Shown piece by piece: positions 51,734-62,029 of a stretch of 64,000 nt of DNA. The position numbers were made by a program, and so were the translations under genes. The DNA is taken from positions 558,001-622,000 of the forward strand of contig NZ_CP108529.1 of assembly GCF_036002945.1 (NCBI RefSeq), read 5' to 3'. This DNA comes from Streptomyces sp. NBC_01224 (lineage in GTDB: Bacteria; Actinomycetota; Actinomycetes; Streptomycetales; Streptomycetaceae). Under the pieces are notes generated by a model. It saw only the letters and a list, made by a program, of their open reading frames with translations, was not told the origin of the DNA and did not search any database. Positions within the stretch are counted from its first letter, which is position 1, and every line of letters begins with the position of its first letter.

Positions 51734-52917
51734 CGGGCCAGATCCTTCCAGGCGACGTCCTTGTCGTTACGCGGCTCGACGGGCAGGCCGAGGACGCGCT
51801 CGGCAACGATGTTGAGCAGCACCTCGCTGGTGCCGCCCTCGATGGAGTTGCCCTTGGAGCGGAGGTAGCGGTAGCCGGCGTCACGTCCGGTGAAGTCGAC
51901 GAGCTCCGGGCGGCGCATGGTCCAGTCGCTGTACAACAGACCCTCCTGGCCGAGGAGTTCGACTTCCAGGCCGCTGATCTCCTGGTTGAGGCGGGCGAAG
52001 GCGAGCTTCATACCGGAGCCTTCGGGACCGGGCTGTCCGGCGACGAGCTGCTGGCGCAGTCGAGTGCCGGTGAGCCTGGCCACCTCTGCCTCGACCCAGA
52101 GGGTCAACAGGCGCTGATGGAGGTCGTGGGTGCGCAGTTCGGGACGCTCGCGCCAGGTCCGGGCGACCGGGCCGATCATGCCGCCCTCGCGCGCGATACG
52201 TGCTCCGCCGATGGAGACCCGCTCGTTCATCAGGGTGGTCTGGGCGACCTTCCAGCCTTCGCCGACCGGGCCCAGGCGCCTGCTGTCCGGGATGCGTACG
52301 CCGGTCAGGAAGACCTCGTTGAACTCGGCCTCGCCGGTGATCTGGCGCAGCGGCCTGACCTCGACGCCGGGGTCGGTCATGTCGCAGATGAAGTAGCTGA
52401 TGCCGCGGTGCTTGGGCTGGTCCGGGTCGGTGCGGGCGATGAGGATCGCCCAGCGGGCCAGATGGGCGCTGGATGTCCAGACCTTCTGTCCGTCGACCAC
52501 CCAGTCCTCGCCGTCGCGGACGGCGCGGGTGCCGAGTGCGGCGAGGTCGGAGCCGGCGCCCGGTTCGCTGAAGAGCTGGCACCAGACCTCCTCGCCGACC
52601 CACAAGGGACGCAGGAAGCGCTGCTTCTGCTCGTCCGTGCCGTAGCCGAGGATGGTGGGGGCTGCCATGCCGAGGCCGATGCCGATCCGGCGTGGGTCGT
52701 TGTCGGGGGCGCCCGCGGCGGCGAGTTCGGCTTCGACGACGGGCTGCAGGGAGCGCGGCGCGTCGAGGCCGCCGAGGCCGGCCGGGTAGTGCACCCAGGC
52801 GAGTCCGGCGTCGAAGCGGGCCCTGAGGAAGTCGGTGCGGTCGGTGGCGGCCGGGGGGTGTGCGGCCAGCAGGTCCTGGGTGCGGCGGCGCAGTTCGGCC
52901 GCGTCAGGCGTTGTCAT
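51730..52917 (-). CDS. Acyl-CoA dehydrogenase, longer partner
   Basis: 395-residue flavoenzyme: QLFSEPGAGSDLAAL (FAD site), DGQKVWTSSAHLARW and GGTSEVLLNIVAERVLGLP. It removes two hydrogens from an acyl-CoA; the pair arrangement suggests a bulky substrate. It overlaps both neighbours by 4 bases. Confidence 0.9.
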   Translation of the reverse strand: MTTPDAAELRRRTQDLLAAHPPAATDRTDFLRARFDAGLAWVHYPAGLGGLDAPRSLQPVVEAELAAAGAPDNDPRRIGIGLGMAAPTILGYGTDEQKQRFLRPLWVGEEVWCQLFSEPGAGSDLAALGTRAVRDGEDWVVDGQKVWTSSAHLARWAILIARTDPDQPKHRGISYFICDMTDPGVEVRPLRQITGEAEFNEVFLTGVRIPDSRRLGPVGEGWKVAQTTLMNERVSIGGARIAREGGMIGPVARTWRERPELRTHDLHQRLLTLWVEAEVARLTGTRLRQQLVAGQPGPEGSGMKLAFARLNQEISGLEVELLGQEGLLYSDWTMRRPELVDFTGRDAGYRYLRSKGNSIEGGTSEVLLNIVAERVLGLPVEPRNDKDVAWKDLAR

Positions 52918-53882
52918 CGGGCGGCTCCTGTCGGGAGGACGACGATCCGGCCGGTGCTGATGCCGTCGGCGACCCGCTGGACGGCGACCGCGGCCCCGGC
53001 CAGCTCGACCCGCTCACTGATCAGCGGCTTGATGACGCCCTGAGCCGCGAGCCGGGTGAGTTCGTCGTGGCAGGCGCGGACCGCGGCCGGGTCCTTGGTG
53101 TTGTACAGGCCCCAGTGGAGTCCGAGGACCGAGTAGTTCTTGACGAGGGCGTGGTTCAGCGCCGGGGCGGGGATGACGCCGCTCGCGAAGCCTACGACGA
53201 TCACCCGGCCCTCGAAGGCGATGCACTTCACGGACTTGGCGTACGCGTCGCCACCGACCGGGTCGTACACCACGTCGGCGCCGCGTCCGCCGGTGGCCTC
53301 CTTGACCGCGGCGACGATGTCCTCGCTGCGGCGGTCGATCACCAGGTCGCAGCCGAGCTCTGTGGCGGTCTTCACTTTCTCGGAGCCGCCGACGACACCG
53401 ATGACGGTGGCTCCGGCCGCCTTGCCGAGCTGGACGGCCGCGCTGCCGACACCGCCGGCCGCGGCGTGGACCAGGAGGGTCTCGCCCGCCTGGAGGTGCG
53501 CCCTGCGGTGCAGGCCGAACCAGCCGGTCTGGTAGCCGATGTGCAGGGCGGCGGCCTCGGCGTCGTCGAGGGCGTCCGGGGCGGGCAGCAGGGCCGCCTC
53601 GTCCGCGACGACGTACTCGGCGAACCCGCCGTTCGGCAGGGCGGGTGTGGCGAGCACTCTCCGTCCGTCCGCCGTCCTGCCGCAGATCTCCACGCCGGGT
53701 GTGAACGGCAGCGGCGGCCGCACCTGGTACTGGCCGCGGCAGAGCAGCGCGTCGGGGAAGTTGATGTTCGCCGCGAGCACCTCGATGAGCACCTGCCCGT
53801 CGCCGGGCGTGGGCCGGTCGGTCTCTTCGAGCCGCATCACCTCGCTCGGCTCGCCGTTCCGGTGCACTCGCCATGCCTGCAT
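52914..53882 (-). CDS. NADPH:quinone oxidoreductase (MDR family)
   Basis: 322-residue medium-chain reductase of the QOR branch: N-terminal GroES-like domain, Rossmann motif HAAAGGVGSAAVQLGKAAGA, and no structural zinc Cys set. ATG 53882 is set by the MQAWRV start; the open frame continues upstream to 54092 without similarity. First gene of a three-gene operon with the acyl-CoA dehydrogenases; could reduce an enoyl or quinone compound. Confidence 0.9.
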   Translation of the reverse strand: MQAWRVHRNGEPSEVMRLEETDRPTPGDGQVLIEVLAANINFPDALLCRGQYQVRPPLPFTPGVEICGRTADGRRVLATPALPNGGFAEYVVADEAALLPAPDALDDAEAAALHIGYQTGWFGLHRRAHLQAGETLLVHAAAGGVGSAAVQLGKAAGATVIGVVGGSEKVKTATELGCDLVIDRRSEDIVAAVKEATGGRGADVVYDPVGGDAYAKSVKCIAFEGRVIVVGFASGVIPAPALNHALVKNYSVLGLHWGLYNTKDPAAVRACHDELTRLAAQGVIKPLISERVELAGAAVAVQRVADGISTGRIVVLPTGAAR

Positions 53883-53999
53883 GAGGGGCCTCCACAACAC
53901 TGTCGGCATTACCACTGCTCCGGCGCATACTAAGCGGTCGCTTGCCCCTCTGGGAACAACCTGCCGGTGCCGGTTTCGGCCTGAGGCGAACATGGATGT

Positions 54000-54037
54000 G
54001 CCAGGTCCGGCCCGAAAGAGTTCGGGCCGGACCTGGC
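54000..54037. terminator. Terminator after the GH84 gene
   Basis: A perfect 17-bp stem (54000-54016 with 54021-54037) around AGAG. It follows the GH84 stop by 71 bp and separates it from the oxidoreductase operon on the same strand. Confidence 0.9.
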
Positions 54038-54107
54038 ATGGGACGGGTCCACGGGCCCGACCAGGGAGGTGGACGGCGCAATCCCCCCGCACTCCGTCCG
54101 TCAGACC

Positions 54108-56792
54108 TCAGTCCTGGCCGGCCACCACCACTTCGGCGATCTGCGGCGCCGCCGACCCCGCGCTCCAGACCAGGCGTACCGCGTCGGCCGTACGGCCCGC
54201 AGTGGATACCTCGGTGTACGGGCCGACGAGCGCGCCGACGGTCTGCCACGTTCCATCGGTGCCCCGCAGCTGGATGTCGGCTCGGCCCGCCGACCCGGCC
54301 GGCCGCAGGACGGTGACGGACCTGACGGGACGTGCAACGACGAGCCCCACCTCCAGCGACTCCCCGGCCTCCGGAGCGCGTGCCGCCCGGTAGACGGTGC
54401 CGGGGTCTCCGTCGGACGCCGCCCGCAACGAGGATCCGGTCGCGGCGGGCGGTCCGCCGGTCACCGCCCCGTCCTCGGTCACGACGCTGAACTCCCGTAC
54501 GACGAGCCAGTTGTCCTGGCCCGCGGTCGCCCGTACCCGCACGTAGCGGGCCTTCGTTCCGCCGGGCACGGCCGCGGTGACCTCCGGCTTTCCGGAGAAG
54601 GCGGTGAGCTGCTGCCAGCTCTGCCCGTCGGCCGAGTACTCGAGCACCCCTTCGTGGAGGTAGTCGTCGGTACTGCCCGGCTTGGCCATGGCGAGGGTGA
54701 TGTCACCGATGTCCCGCGCCCGGCCCAGGTCCACGGTGATCTGGTCACCTGCGGCGGGGGCACCGTCGCTCCAGAAGTAGGTGGAGTCGTCGCCGTCCAG
54801 CATCCGCGCGAGCGTGTTGCTCTGGTACGTGCCCAGGCTGGTCGATGCCGAGGGCCGCCCGCTCACCCCGAGGATCCGGTCGTGCTCGGCGTTCGCCGCG
54901 TCGATGAACCGGTCCAGTACCCCGTCGCCGACGGCGACCGGCACCTTGCGGCCGTCGAGGCCGGTGTAGGCGAAGGACTTCGCCGCGGTGACCTGCGCGG
55001 GCAGCTGTTGCCGGAGCTCCCAGGCCTGCGCTCCCTTTCCGGCTCGGGCCGCCTCGACCATGCGCAGGGCAGTGCGAGCGGCGGTCGCCCAGGACTCGGT
55101 CGCATCCAGCCAGGGGTCGGAGTCGGCGATGAAGCCGCGGTCCGGGAGGCTGCTGCGCAATCGGTCGGGCGCGGAGCCGAGCGCACCGAGCACCGAGGAA
55201 AGCCGGGCGGCGTCACCGGACTTCCAGTAGCCGGCGAACTCCGCCGCCAGTTCGGGTGCCTGGTCCTTGTTGAGTGCCGAGCTGTAGTTGACGTCGGCGA
55301 AGGCCCGCAGCGCCTTCTCCGTGCGGGGGTCGCCGCCCGCATACTCCTTCAGTCCCGCACCCCATGAGGCGCGGGGGTCGTACGCGGCGTCGTTCCAGGC
55401 GTAGTCGGAAACGGTATGGAGCGCGATCTTCGAGGCGTACGGCTGGATCATCGGGTTTGCGGTGATCCCGGCCAGCTTGCCGGGCAGACCCTTCTCCCGT
55501 CCGTTGAACGGGCCGAGCAGCAACCGGTTGGTCGCGTAGTCGTTGACCGGGTAGTTGTCCCACGTCAGGATCGGGTGGTTGAAGACCGTGCGGGCGGCGT
55601 CGGCCTGCGCGACGGTCATGGTCGGTGCGACGACACCGACACCCGTCCATTCGACGAGGACATCGGGGTCGAGCTGCTCGGACAGCGCCGTCTTGTACGG
55701 CGAGGCGGAGACATCGTAGTACTCGGTGGGGACCATCTGGAGCGGCTGGGCGCCCGGGTGGGTGGAGATGAACTCCTTGTTGACCCGGTTGAGCAGAAAG
55801 GCCTGCGCCGCGCCCGCCGCACCGCCGCCGGTCCCCCACTTCGCCTTGTCCTCGGCGCAGTTCCAGTTGGTGTAGCTGATGTCGTCGAGCGGCACGGCGA
55901 AGGTCCGTACGCCGATGTCCCAGATCGTCTGGAACTTGTCGACCAGCGCCTTGGCGTCGGCGTCCGAGCTGTAACAGACGGAGAGGCCGGGCGAGAGCGC
56001 GTACGTGAACTCCACATGCCGCTGGACGGCCCGGTCGGTGAGCTCCTTGATCTGGGCCAGCCGGTCGGCGGGGTAGGCATCGCGCCACTTCGCGCGGAGA
56101 TACGGGTCGTCCTTCGGCGAGTACACATAGATGTTCATCTTGTGCTCGCCGTAGTAGTCGAGCTGGTCGAGCCTTGCCTCGTGCGACCACGGGGTGCCGT
56201 AGAAGCCCTCGATGACGCCGCGCAGCGCGGTGCCGGGCCAGTCGCGTACCGCGATTCCGGCGACCTCGGCACCCGGATGCTTCGCCTGCGGCAGGACCTG
56301 ACGCAAGGTCTGCGCGGCGTAGTACGTGCCGGTGGTGTCCTTGCCGGCGAGGACGATGCGACCGGCGCCGATGCCGAGGACATAGCCGTCGGCGGGCAGC
56401 ACGGACGGGCCGTCGAGGTGCTGGGCGGCGAGCGCGGCGGAGTCACCGACATGGACGGTCAGCCCACTCCTGCCGGGTCTGTCGCTGCGTACGACGCGCT
56501 GTGCACCGGCCCGGCGCATCGCGGTCTCCACCACCTTGAGGGATGGCTCGTCGGAGGTTGCGCCCGCCACCAGGGTGACGGTGGGGCTGATGGTGATCCG
56601 GTCGGATCGGCTCTTCACGGACTGCGGGATCGGCGCAATGGCGGGAGTCCGCTGACCCGCCGCGGCCTTCGCCTGGGTGGCGGAACGGGTGCTGTCGGCT
56701 GCCTGGGCGGGCGGCACGGCGGTCAGCAGACCGCCGGCGAGCAGGGTCGCCGCCGTGCCTAGCGCGGTAAGACGGGGTGGGCGAAGCGTCAC
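54108..56792 (-). CDS. Secreted beta-N-acetylglucosaminidase (GH84) with C-terminal binding domains
   Basis: 894 residues. Sec signal (TALGTAATLLAGGLLTAVPPAQA), a GH20b-like N-terminal domain, then a GH84 barrel with RGVIEGFYGTPWSHEARLDQ, the catalytic Asp pair in FAVPLDDISYTNW (near residue 300) and WTGVGVV; then helical linker and two F5/8-type (CBM32-like) sandwich domains at about 640-790 and 790-894. It removes terminal GlcNAc from glycans such as mucin, hyaluronan or O-GlcNAc. GTG 56792 follows GGAGG. Confidence 0.9.
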   Translation of the reverse strand: MTLRPPRLTALGTAATLLAGGLLTAVPPAQAADSTRSATQAKAAAGQRTPAIAPIPQSVKSRSDRITISPTVTLVAGATSDEPSLKVVETAMRRAGAQRVVRSDRPGRSGLTVHVGDSAALAAQHLDGPSVLPADGYVLGIGAGRIVLAGKDTTGTYYAAQTLRQVLPQAKHPGAEVAGIAVRDWPGTALRGVIEGFYGTPWSHEARLDQLDYYGEHKMNIYVYSPKDDPYLRAKWRDAYPADRLAQIKELTDRAVQRHVEFTYALSPGLSVCYSSDADAKALVDKFQTIWDIGVRTFAVPLDDISYTNWNCAEDKAKWGTGGGAAGAAQAFLLNRVNKEFISTHPGAQPLQMVPTEYYDVSASPYKTALSEQLDPDVLVEWTGVGVVAPTMTVAQADAARTVFNHPILTWDNYPVNDYATNRLLLGPFNGREKGLPGKLAGITANPMIQPYASKIALHTVSDYAWNDAAYDPRASWGAGLKEYAGGDPRTEKALRAFADVNYSSALNKDQAPELAAEFAGYWKSGDAARLSSVLGALGSAPDRLRSSLPDRGFIADSDPWLDATESWATAARTALRMVEAARAGKGAQAWELRQQLPAQVTAAKSFAYTGLDGRKVPVAVGDGVLDRFIDAANAEHDRILGVSGRPSASTSLGTYQSNTLARMLDGDDSTYFWSDGAPAAGDQITVDLGRARDIGDITLAMAKPGSTDDYLHEGVLEYSADGQSWQQLTAFSGKPEVTAAVPGGTKARYVRVRATAGQDNWLVVREFSVVTEDGAVTGGPPAATGSSLRAASDGDPGTVYRAARAPEAGESLEVGLVVARPVRSVTVLRPAGSAGRADIQLRGTDGTWQTVGALVGPYTEVSTAGRTADAVRLVWSAGSAAPQIAEVVVAGQD

Positions 56793-56944
56793 TGGTCCTC
56801 CATTGATCACTCAAGTCACCGGAGTCGCACAACACAACAACACCGAATTCAACATCGTGTCGCTTGCATGTCAATGGTCTGGACAACATCAACACGTGGA
56901 CCTGGGCTTTTATCGGCGTTACCTACGTCTCACTCGCTCTCGAA

Positions 56945-56960
56945 ATACCCCCTGGGGTAT
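56945..56960. promoter_or_regulatory. CstR/CsoR-type operator 1
   Basis: ATACCCCCTGGGGTAT, a palindrome with ATACCCC/GGGGTAT arms. It lies in the promoter region of the gene at 57020. The same arms recur at 56982 and 59903. Confidence 0.8.
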
Positions 56961-56981
56961 CAATGTTATCCTGACCAACAG

Positions 56982-56997
56982 ATACCCCCCGGGGTAA
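56982..56997. promoter_or_regulatory. CstR/CsoR-type operator 2
   Basis: ATACCCCCCGGGGTAA, one mismatch in the right arm. It begins 37 bp after operator 1 and lies 23 bp before GTG 57020, overlapping the likely transcription start region. Confidence 0.75.
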
Positions 56998-57019
56998 ACC
57001 GAACGGAAGGAGCCGTGTC

Positions 57020-58405
57020 GTGTTCTTCGTCGACACCATGGAGACACCGGGCCTCGGCAACCGCAGTTATCTGGCGGGCGGGCAGCGGGCCGCCCTGGTC
57101 GTGGATCCGCCGCGCGACATCGACCGGGTCATCACCGCAGCCGCCCGGCGCGGTGTGCGGATCGCCCTGGTGGTGGAGACGCATCTGCACAACGACTATG
57201 TGACCGGTGGCCTGGAGCTGGCGCGCGTCACCGGGGCGCGGTACCTGGTGCCCGCCGCCGCGGAGGTCTCCTTCAGCCGGGTGCCGGTGGCCGACGGTGA
57301 CACGGCATCGGTCGACGACGGGCTCACCCTCCGCGCGCTCGCCACTCCCGGGCACACCCCGCACCACACGTCCTATGTGCTGGAGGAGGACGGCCGCGCC
57401 GTCGCCGCCTTCACCGGCGGCTCACTGCTGATCGGCAGTGTGGGCCGGCCCGATCTGGTGGAGCCGCGGCTCACCGCCGAACTGGCCCGCGCCCAGCACG
57501 CCTCTGCGCACCGGCTCGCCGCCGAGCTCGAAGACGCCGTTCCTGTTCTGCCGACGCACGGTTTCGGCAGCTTCTGTTCCTCCTCGCAGGCCGAGGGAAC
57601 AGCGACGACCGTCGGCGACGAGCGGAAGCGGAACGACGCGCTGGTCAAGGACGTGGACACCTTTGTCGCCGAACTGCTCGCCGGTCTGGACGACGTACCC
57701 GCCTACTACGCGCACATGGGGCCGGCCAATGCCGCGGGCCCTGATCCGATCGATCTGACCCCGCCCGGCGCGGCCGATGCCGAGGAGATCTCCCGGCGGC
57801 TGGCCGCGGGCGAGTGGGTGGTGGATCTGCGCAGCCGGGTGGCGTTCGCCGAGGGCCATGTCGCCGGATCGTTCAACTTCGAGGGCGAGGGACAGCTCGC
57901 GACGTATCTGGCCTGGCTGATCCCTCGGGGGAAGCCCGTCACCCTGCTGGCGGGTACGGCCGCCGATGTCGCGCATGCGCAGCGGGAGCTGTCCCGCGTC
58001 GGCATGGGCCGGCCGGTGGCCGCGGCCATCGGCGATCCCGAGAGCTGGGTACACGAGCCGGCAGAGCTGCGGTCGTTCCGCAGGTCCGACTTCGCGGGTC
58101 TGGCGGCTGCCCGGGCACGCGGCGAGGACCCGGTGGTTCTCGATGTGCGCAGGGACGCCGAGCACAGCGGCGGTGCCATCACGGGGGCGGTGCACATTCC
58201 CGTCCACGAATTGCCCCGGCGGCTGGACGAAGTGCCGCCGGGCGTCGTGTGGGTGCACTGCGCGGGCGGGATGCGGGCGGCGATCGCGGCGTCACTGCTG
58301 GATGCCGCAGGACGGGAGGTGGTGGCCGTCGACGACGGTTTCGGTGCGGCGGTACAGGCCGGCCTGAGCCTGACCGTCCCTGCATCCCCGGCTTCCGTAG
58401 CCTGA
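57020..58405 (+). CDS. MBL-fold hydrolase with two rhodanese domains (persulfide dioxygenase-like)
   Basis: 461 residues. The N-terminal metallo-beta-lactamase fold resembles persulfide dioxygenases, but the metal motif reads ETHLHNDYVTGG (HxHxDY, not HxHxDH) and the later Asp is replaced (FTGGSLL); this alteration I recall as common in actinobacterial members. Then a rhodanese domain without active Cys, and a second with HCAGGMRAA (Cys near residue 415). It likely handles glutathione- or mycothiol-persulfides. GTG 57020 follows AAGGAG. The CstR-like boxes mark it as sulfide-inducible. Confidence 0.85.
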   Translation: MFFVDTMETPGLGNRSYLAGGQRAALVVDPPRDIDRVITAAARRGVRIALVVETHLHNDYVTGGLELARVTGARYLVPAAAEVSFSRVPVADGDTASVDDGLTLRALATPGHTPHHTSYVLEEDGRAVAAFTGGSLLIGSVGRPDLVEPRLTAELARAQHASAHRLAAELEDAVPVLPTHGFGSFCSSSQAEGTATTVGDERKRNDALVKDVDTFVAELLAGLDDVPAYYAHMGPANAAGPDPIDLTPPGAADAEEISRRLAAGEWVVDLRSRVAFAEGHVAGSFNFEGEGQLATYLAWLIPRGKPVTLLAGTAADVAHAQRELSRVGMGRPVAAAIGDPESWVHEPAELRSFRRSDFAGLAAARARGEDPVVLDVRRDAEHSGGAITGAVHIPVHELPRRLDEVPPGVVWVHCAGGMRAAIAASLLDAAGREVVAVDDGFGAAVQAGLSLTVPASPASVA

Positions 58406-58452
58406 CCACCCGACGTCCGTACCCCGTACGCCGCTCCCGAGGAGTGTTTTCC

Positions 58453-58824
58453 TTGTCTTCCCCGATGCCCTTCTTCCGTCGCGGCCCCGGCCGCGTCACC
58501 CCGGCCGAGGCCGCCCGGCGGGCCGCCGACGGTGCGGCGGTTCTGCTGGACGTACGTGAATCGTCCGAGTGGTACGCCGGGCACGCGCCGGGTGCGATCC
58601 ATCTACCGCTGTCCCGGCTCACCGAGGGCGCATCACTGCCGGACTCGGCGACGGGCCGTCCGGTGGTGGTGATCTGTCGCTCCGGCAACCGGTCCCGGCA
58701 GGCGGCCCGGATGTTCGCCGACCGCGGCTCACAGGCCGTCGACGTCGTGGGCGGCATGATCGCCTGGGCCGCCGCGGGCCTGCCCGTGCACGGCCGGCAC
58801 GGGGCGGCGGGCATCGTCGCATGA
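58453..58824 (+). CDS. Single-domain rhodanese
   Basis: 123-residue rhodanese with active-site Cys in VICRSGNRS (near 76). Sulfur transferase acting on persulfides or thiosulfate. TTG 58453 is chosen for GAGGAG about 12 bases before; ATG 58465 is possible. It overlaps the exporter by 4 bases. Middle gene of the sulfane-sulfur operon. Confidence 0.88.
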   Translation: MSSPMPFFRRGPGRVTPAEAARRAADGAAVLLDVRESSEWYAGHAPGAIHLPLSRLTEGASLPDSATGRPVVVICRSGNRSRQAARMFADRGSQAVDVVGGMIAWAAAGLPVHGRHGAAGIVA

Positions 58825-59567
58825 CCACGCTCATCCTGGCGCTGGCCGCCGGGGCGGTTGTGGGTCTGGCGCTCGGCGGGCTGGGCGGCGGCGGAAGCGT
58901 TCTCGCCGTCCCCGCGCTGATCTATCTGCTCGGCTTCACCCCGGCCGCCGCCACCACCGCCGGCCTGCTCATCGTCATCATCACGTCCCTCACCGGGCTG
59001 GTCGCCCATGCGAGGGAGGGCAGGGTCCGCTGGCGTACGGGAGGGCTCTTCGCCGCAGCAGGAATCGTTCCGGCGGCGGTCGCCGGGGCGCTGTCGGTGC
59101 GGATTCCGTCCGGGGTGCTGACCGCGGCATTCGCGGTGCTCGCGATGGTCGCCGCGGTACGGATGCTCCGCCCTCGGGCCGAGCCCGCACCACAGGACTC
59201 CGTGCCCGCCGGGCGGGCCGCGCGGGCGGGCGCCGGGCTCGGTGCCGTGACCGGGTTCCTCGGTGTGGGCGGCGGGTTTCTCGCGGTGCCCGCCCTGGTC
59301 ACCGTGCTGGCCGTCCCGATGACCGCGGCGGTCGGTACCAGCCTGCTGGTCATCACGGTGAACTCCACGGCCGCCCTGGTCACCCGCCTCGCCACGCCCA
59401 CCGCGCTGGACTGGGCGGTGATAGCCCCGTTCACGGCGGCGGCGGTGCTCGGGGCCTGGGACGGGCAGCGCCTGGCCGCGAAGGTGTCCACAGCCTGGTT
59501 GCAGCGGATCTTCGGTGCGGTACTGCTGGCCGTGGCCGTGTTCATGCTCGTCGACGCCGTGGTGTGA
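58821..59567 (+). CDS. TauE/SafE-family exporter
   Basis: 248 residues with eight hydrophobic segments in two repeats (GLGGGGSVLAVPALIYLLG, GVGGGFLAVPALV), the TauE/SafE signature. The family moves sulfite, sulfoacetate or thiosulfate across the membrane; here likely to remove sulfite made by the persulfide pathway. ATG 58821 shares ATGA with the rhodanese stop. Confidence 0.88.
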   Translation: MTTLILALAAGAVVGLALGGLGGGGSVLAVPALIYLLGFTPAAATTAGLLIVIITSLTGLVAHAREGRVRWRTGGLFAAAGIVPAAVAGALSVRIPSGVLTAAFAVLAMVAAVRMLRPRAEPAPQDSVPAGRAARAGAGLGAVTGFLGVGGGFLAVPALVTVLAVPMTAAVGTSLLVITVNSTAALVTRLATPTALDWAVIAPFTAAAVLGAWDGQRLAAKVSTAWLQRIFGAVLLAVAVFMLVDAVV

Positions 59568-59578
59568 GCCACGGCGTC
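59553..59578. terminator. Hairpin at the exporter stop
   Basis: GACGCCGTGG (59553-59562) pairs with CCACGGCGTC (59569-59578). It overlaps the stop codon and lies between converging genes. Confidence 0.65.
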
Positions 59579-59608
59579 ACCCCCCGCCACCAGCCCGCGC
59601 CCGCCGGC

Positions 59609-60560
<952 letters not shown>

Positions 60561-60572
60561 GCCGCCCCGTAG

Positions 60573-60614
60573 CGGGAGGAGCCGGTCACGCACCCGCGTG
60601 ACCGGCTCCTCCCG
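60573..60614. terminator. Bidirectional terminator
   Basis: A perfect 19-bp stem (60573-60591 with 60596-60614) around ACCC, between converging genes at 60560 and 60628. Confidence 0.92.
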
Positions 60615-60627
60615 TTGCGGGAACGGA

Positions 60628-61923
60628 TCAGACGTCTTCCCGTACCAGGGCAAGCAGGCGGTCCAGTACGCGCGGTCCTCCCGCACGCAGCCCGTCGTGC
60701 TCGAACTCATTGGTCACCCAGGTACGCAGACCGCGGATCGACTCCGCCGTGCGCAGCGCGTGCCCGGTGTCGACATACATGTCGTCGTGGTAGACGGCTG
60801 CGGCGACCGGCACGTCGTTGGCGGCCAGCCGCTCGGTGTCGTACAGCGGCGCCCAGTCGGTACGGGAGGCCAGCAGCTCGGCCGTCTCGCGCAGCGGTCG
60901 CAGCGCCGGGTCCACCTCGAAGTGCCAGGGGTGGATGCTCTCACCGGTGAAGAGCACCGGTCCGTCGCCCTTGAGCGCCGTGGCCACGTCGAACTGCGGG
61001 AATTCGGCACGCACCCGCTCGGCGGCCCAGCCGGTGGGCTGTTCGCCCTGACCGTAGATCGCCTCGTGCATCAGCGCGTACAGCGGATGCCCGGCGAACG
61101 AGTTGGCCGTGCGCATCGCCTCCTGGAAGGTGTCGGAGAGTTCGGTGCCGAGCGGTGTACGGACGAAGGTGTTCTCCAGCAGGTAGTGCAGCTGGTGGCT
61201 GCCGTTGCCGCCGCCCAGCATGATGCCGAGGGACTGGAACCCCTCGGGTGTCAGACGGTGCCCCGCGCTTTCCGGGCGGTGCTCGGCGAGGTGAGCGGTG
61301 ATCTCCCGGGCGCGCTCGACGTCCTGCGGGTAGCGGGCGTAGTGGGCGGCGACCTTGCGCTCGATCCGCGGGTAGGCGGCTCGGTAGACGTCGTCGGCGT
61401 GCGCGTCGAGCGAGGGCAGTCCCCCGGTGATGAGGACGGCCTTGAGCCCTTCGGGGGCGGCCGACAGATAGCGGACGGCGCAGAAGCCGCCGAAGGACTG
61501 GCCGAGTACCGTCCACGGTTCGCCGCCGGTCAGCTGCGGGCGGATCAGCTCGCAGTCACGCACGATGTTGTCGGAGCGGAAGTGGGCGAGATAGTCGGCC
61601 TGCTCGCGCGGGCCGCCGCGCAGCGGCAGGGTCTGCCGGTTGGCCGGGGTGGAAAGGCCGGTGCCGCGCTGGTCGAGGAGCAGCACACGGAACTGCTGCA
61701 CGGCCCGCCCCAGCCATGCCTCCGTGCCGATGAAGCGCCTGGCGCCAAAGCCGGGGCCACCCTCCAGATAGACCATCCAGGGCAGCTCTTCGCCGTCCTT
61801 GCCGCTCGCAACGGCCTCCCTGCCGAAGACCTCGATCTGCTCACCGCCCGGATCGGTGTGGTCGAGCGGGACCGTGAAATAGCGGTCGGTGAAGACGATG
61901 CCGGGGTGCCGGTAGCTGCTCAC
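60628..61923 (-). CDS. S33-family alpha/beta-hydrolase (prolyl aminopeptidase-like)
   Basis: 431 residues. Oxyanion loop LEGGPGFGA, nucleophile elbow VLGQSFGGF, helical cap and C-terminal Asp/His region. These are motifs of prolyl iminopeptidases, which cleave N-terminal proline. GTG 61923 follows AGGAGC; the upstream frame to 61977 lacks similarity. It stands alone. Confidence 0.9.
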   Translation of the reverse strand: MSSYRHPGIVFTDRYFTVPLDHTDPGGEQIEVFGREAVASGKDGEELPWMVYLEGGPGFGARRFIGTEAWLGRAVQQFRVLLLDQRGTGLSTPANRQTLPLRGGPREQADYLAHFRSDNIVRDCELIRPQLTGGEPWTVLGQSFGGFCAVRYLSAAPEGLKAVLITGGLPSLDAHADDVYRAAYPRIERKVAAHYARYPQDVERAREITAHLAEHRPESAGHRLTPEGFQSLGIMLGGGNGSHQLHYLLENTFVRTPLGTELSDTFQEAMRTANSFAGHPLYALMHEAIYGQGEQPTGWAAERVRAEFPQFDVATALKGDGPVLFTGESIHPWHFEVDPALRPLRETAELLASRTDWAPLYDTERLAANDVPVAAAVYHDDMYVDTGHALRTAESIRGLRTWVTNEFEHDGLRAGGPRVLDRLLALVREDV

Positions 61924-62029
61924 AAGGTGCTCCTGAATCAGATGTTCCACGGACAGTTCAGCACATGGCCGTGACACGGACAGTCGCGGCCCGTGTGCGG
62001 CACGCCCGGGGGCCTCCTACCGTGCAGGC

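Noticed and set aside
57020..58405. Beta-lactamase
   Set aside because: The rhodanese domains and CstR boxes place it in sulfur metabolism.
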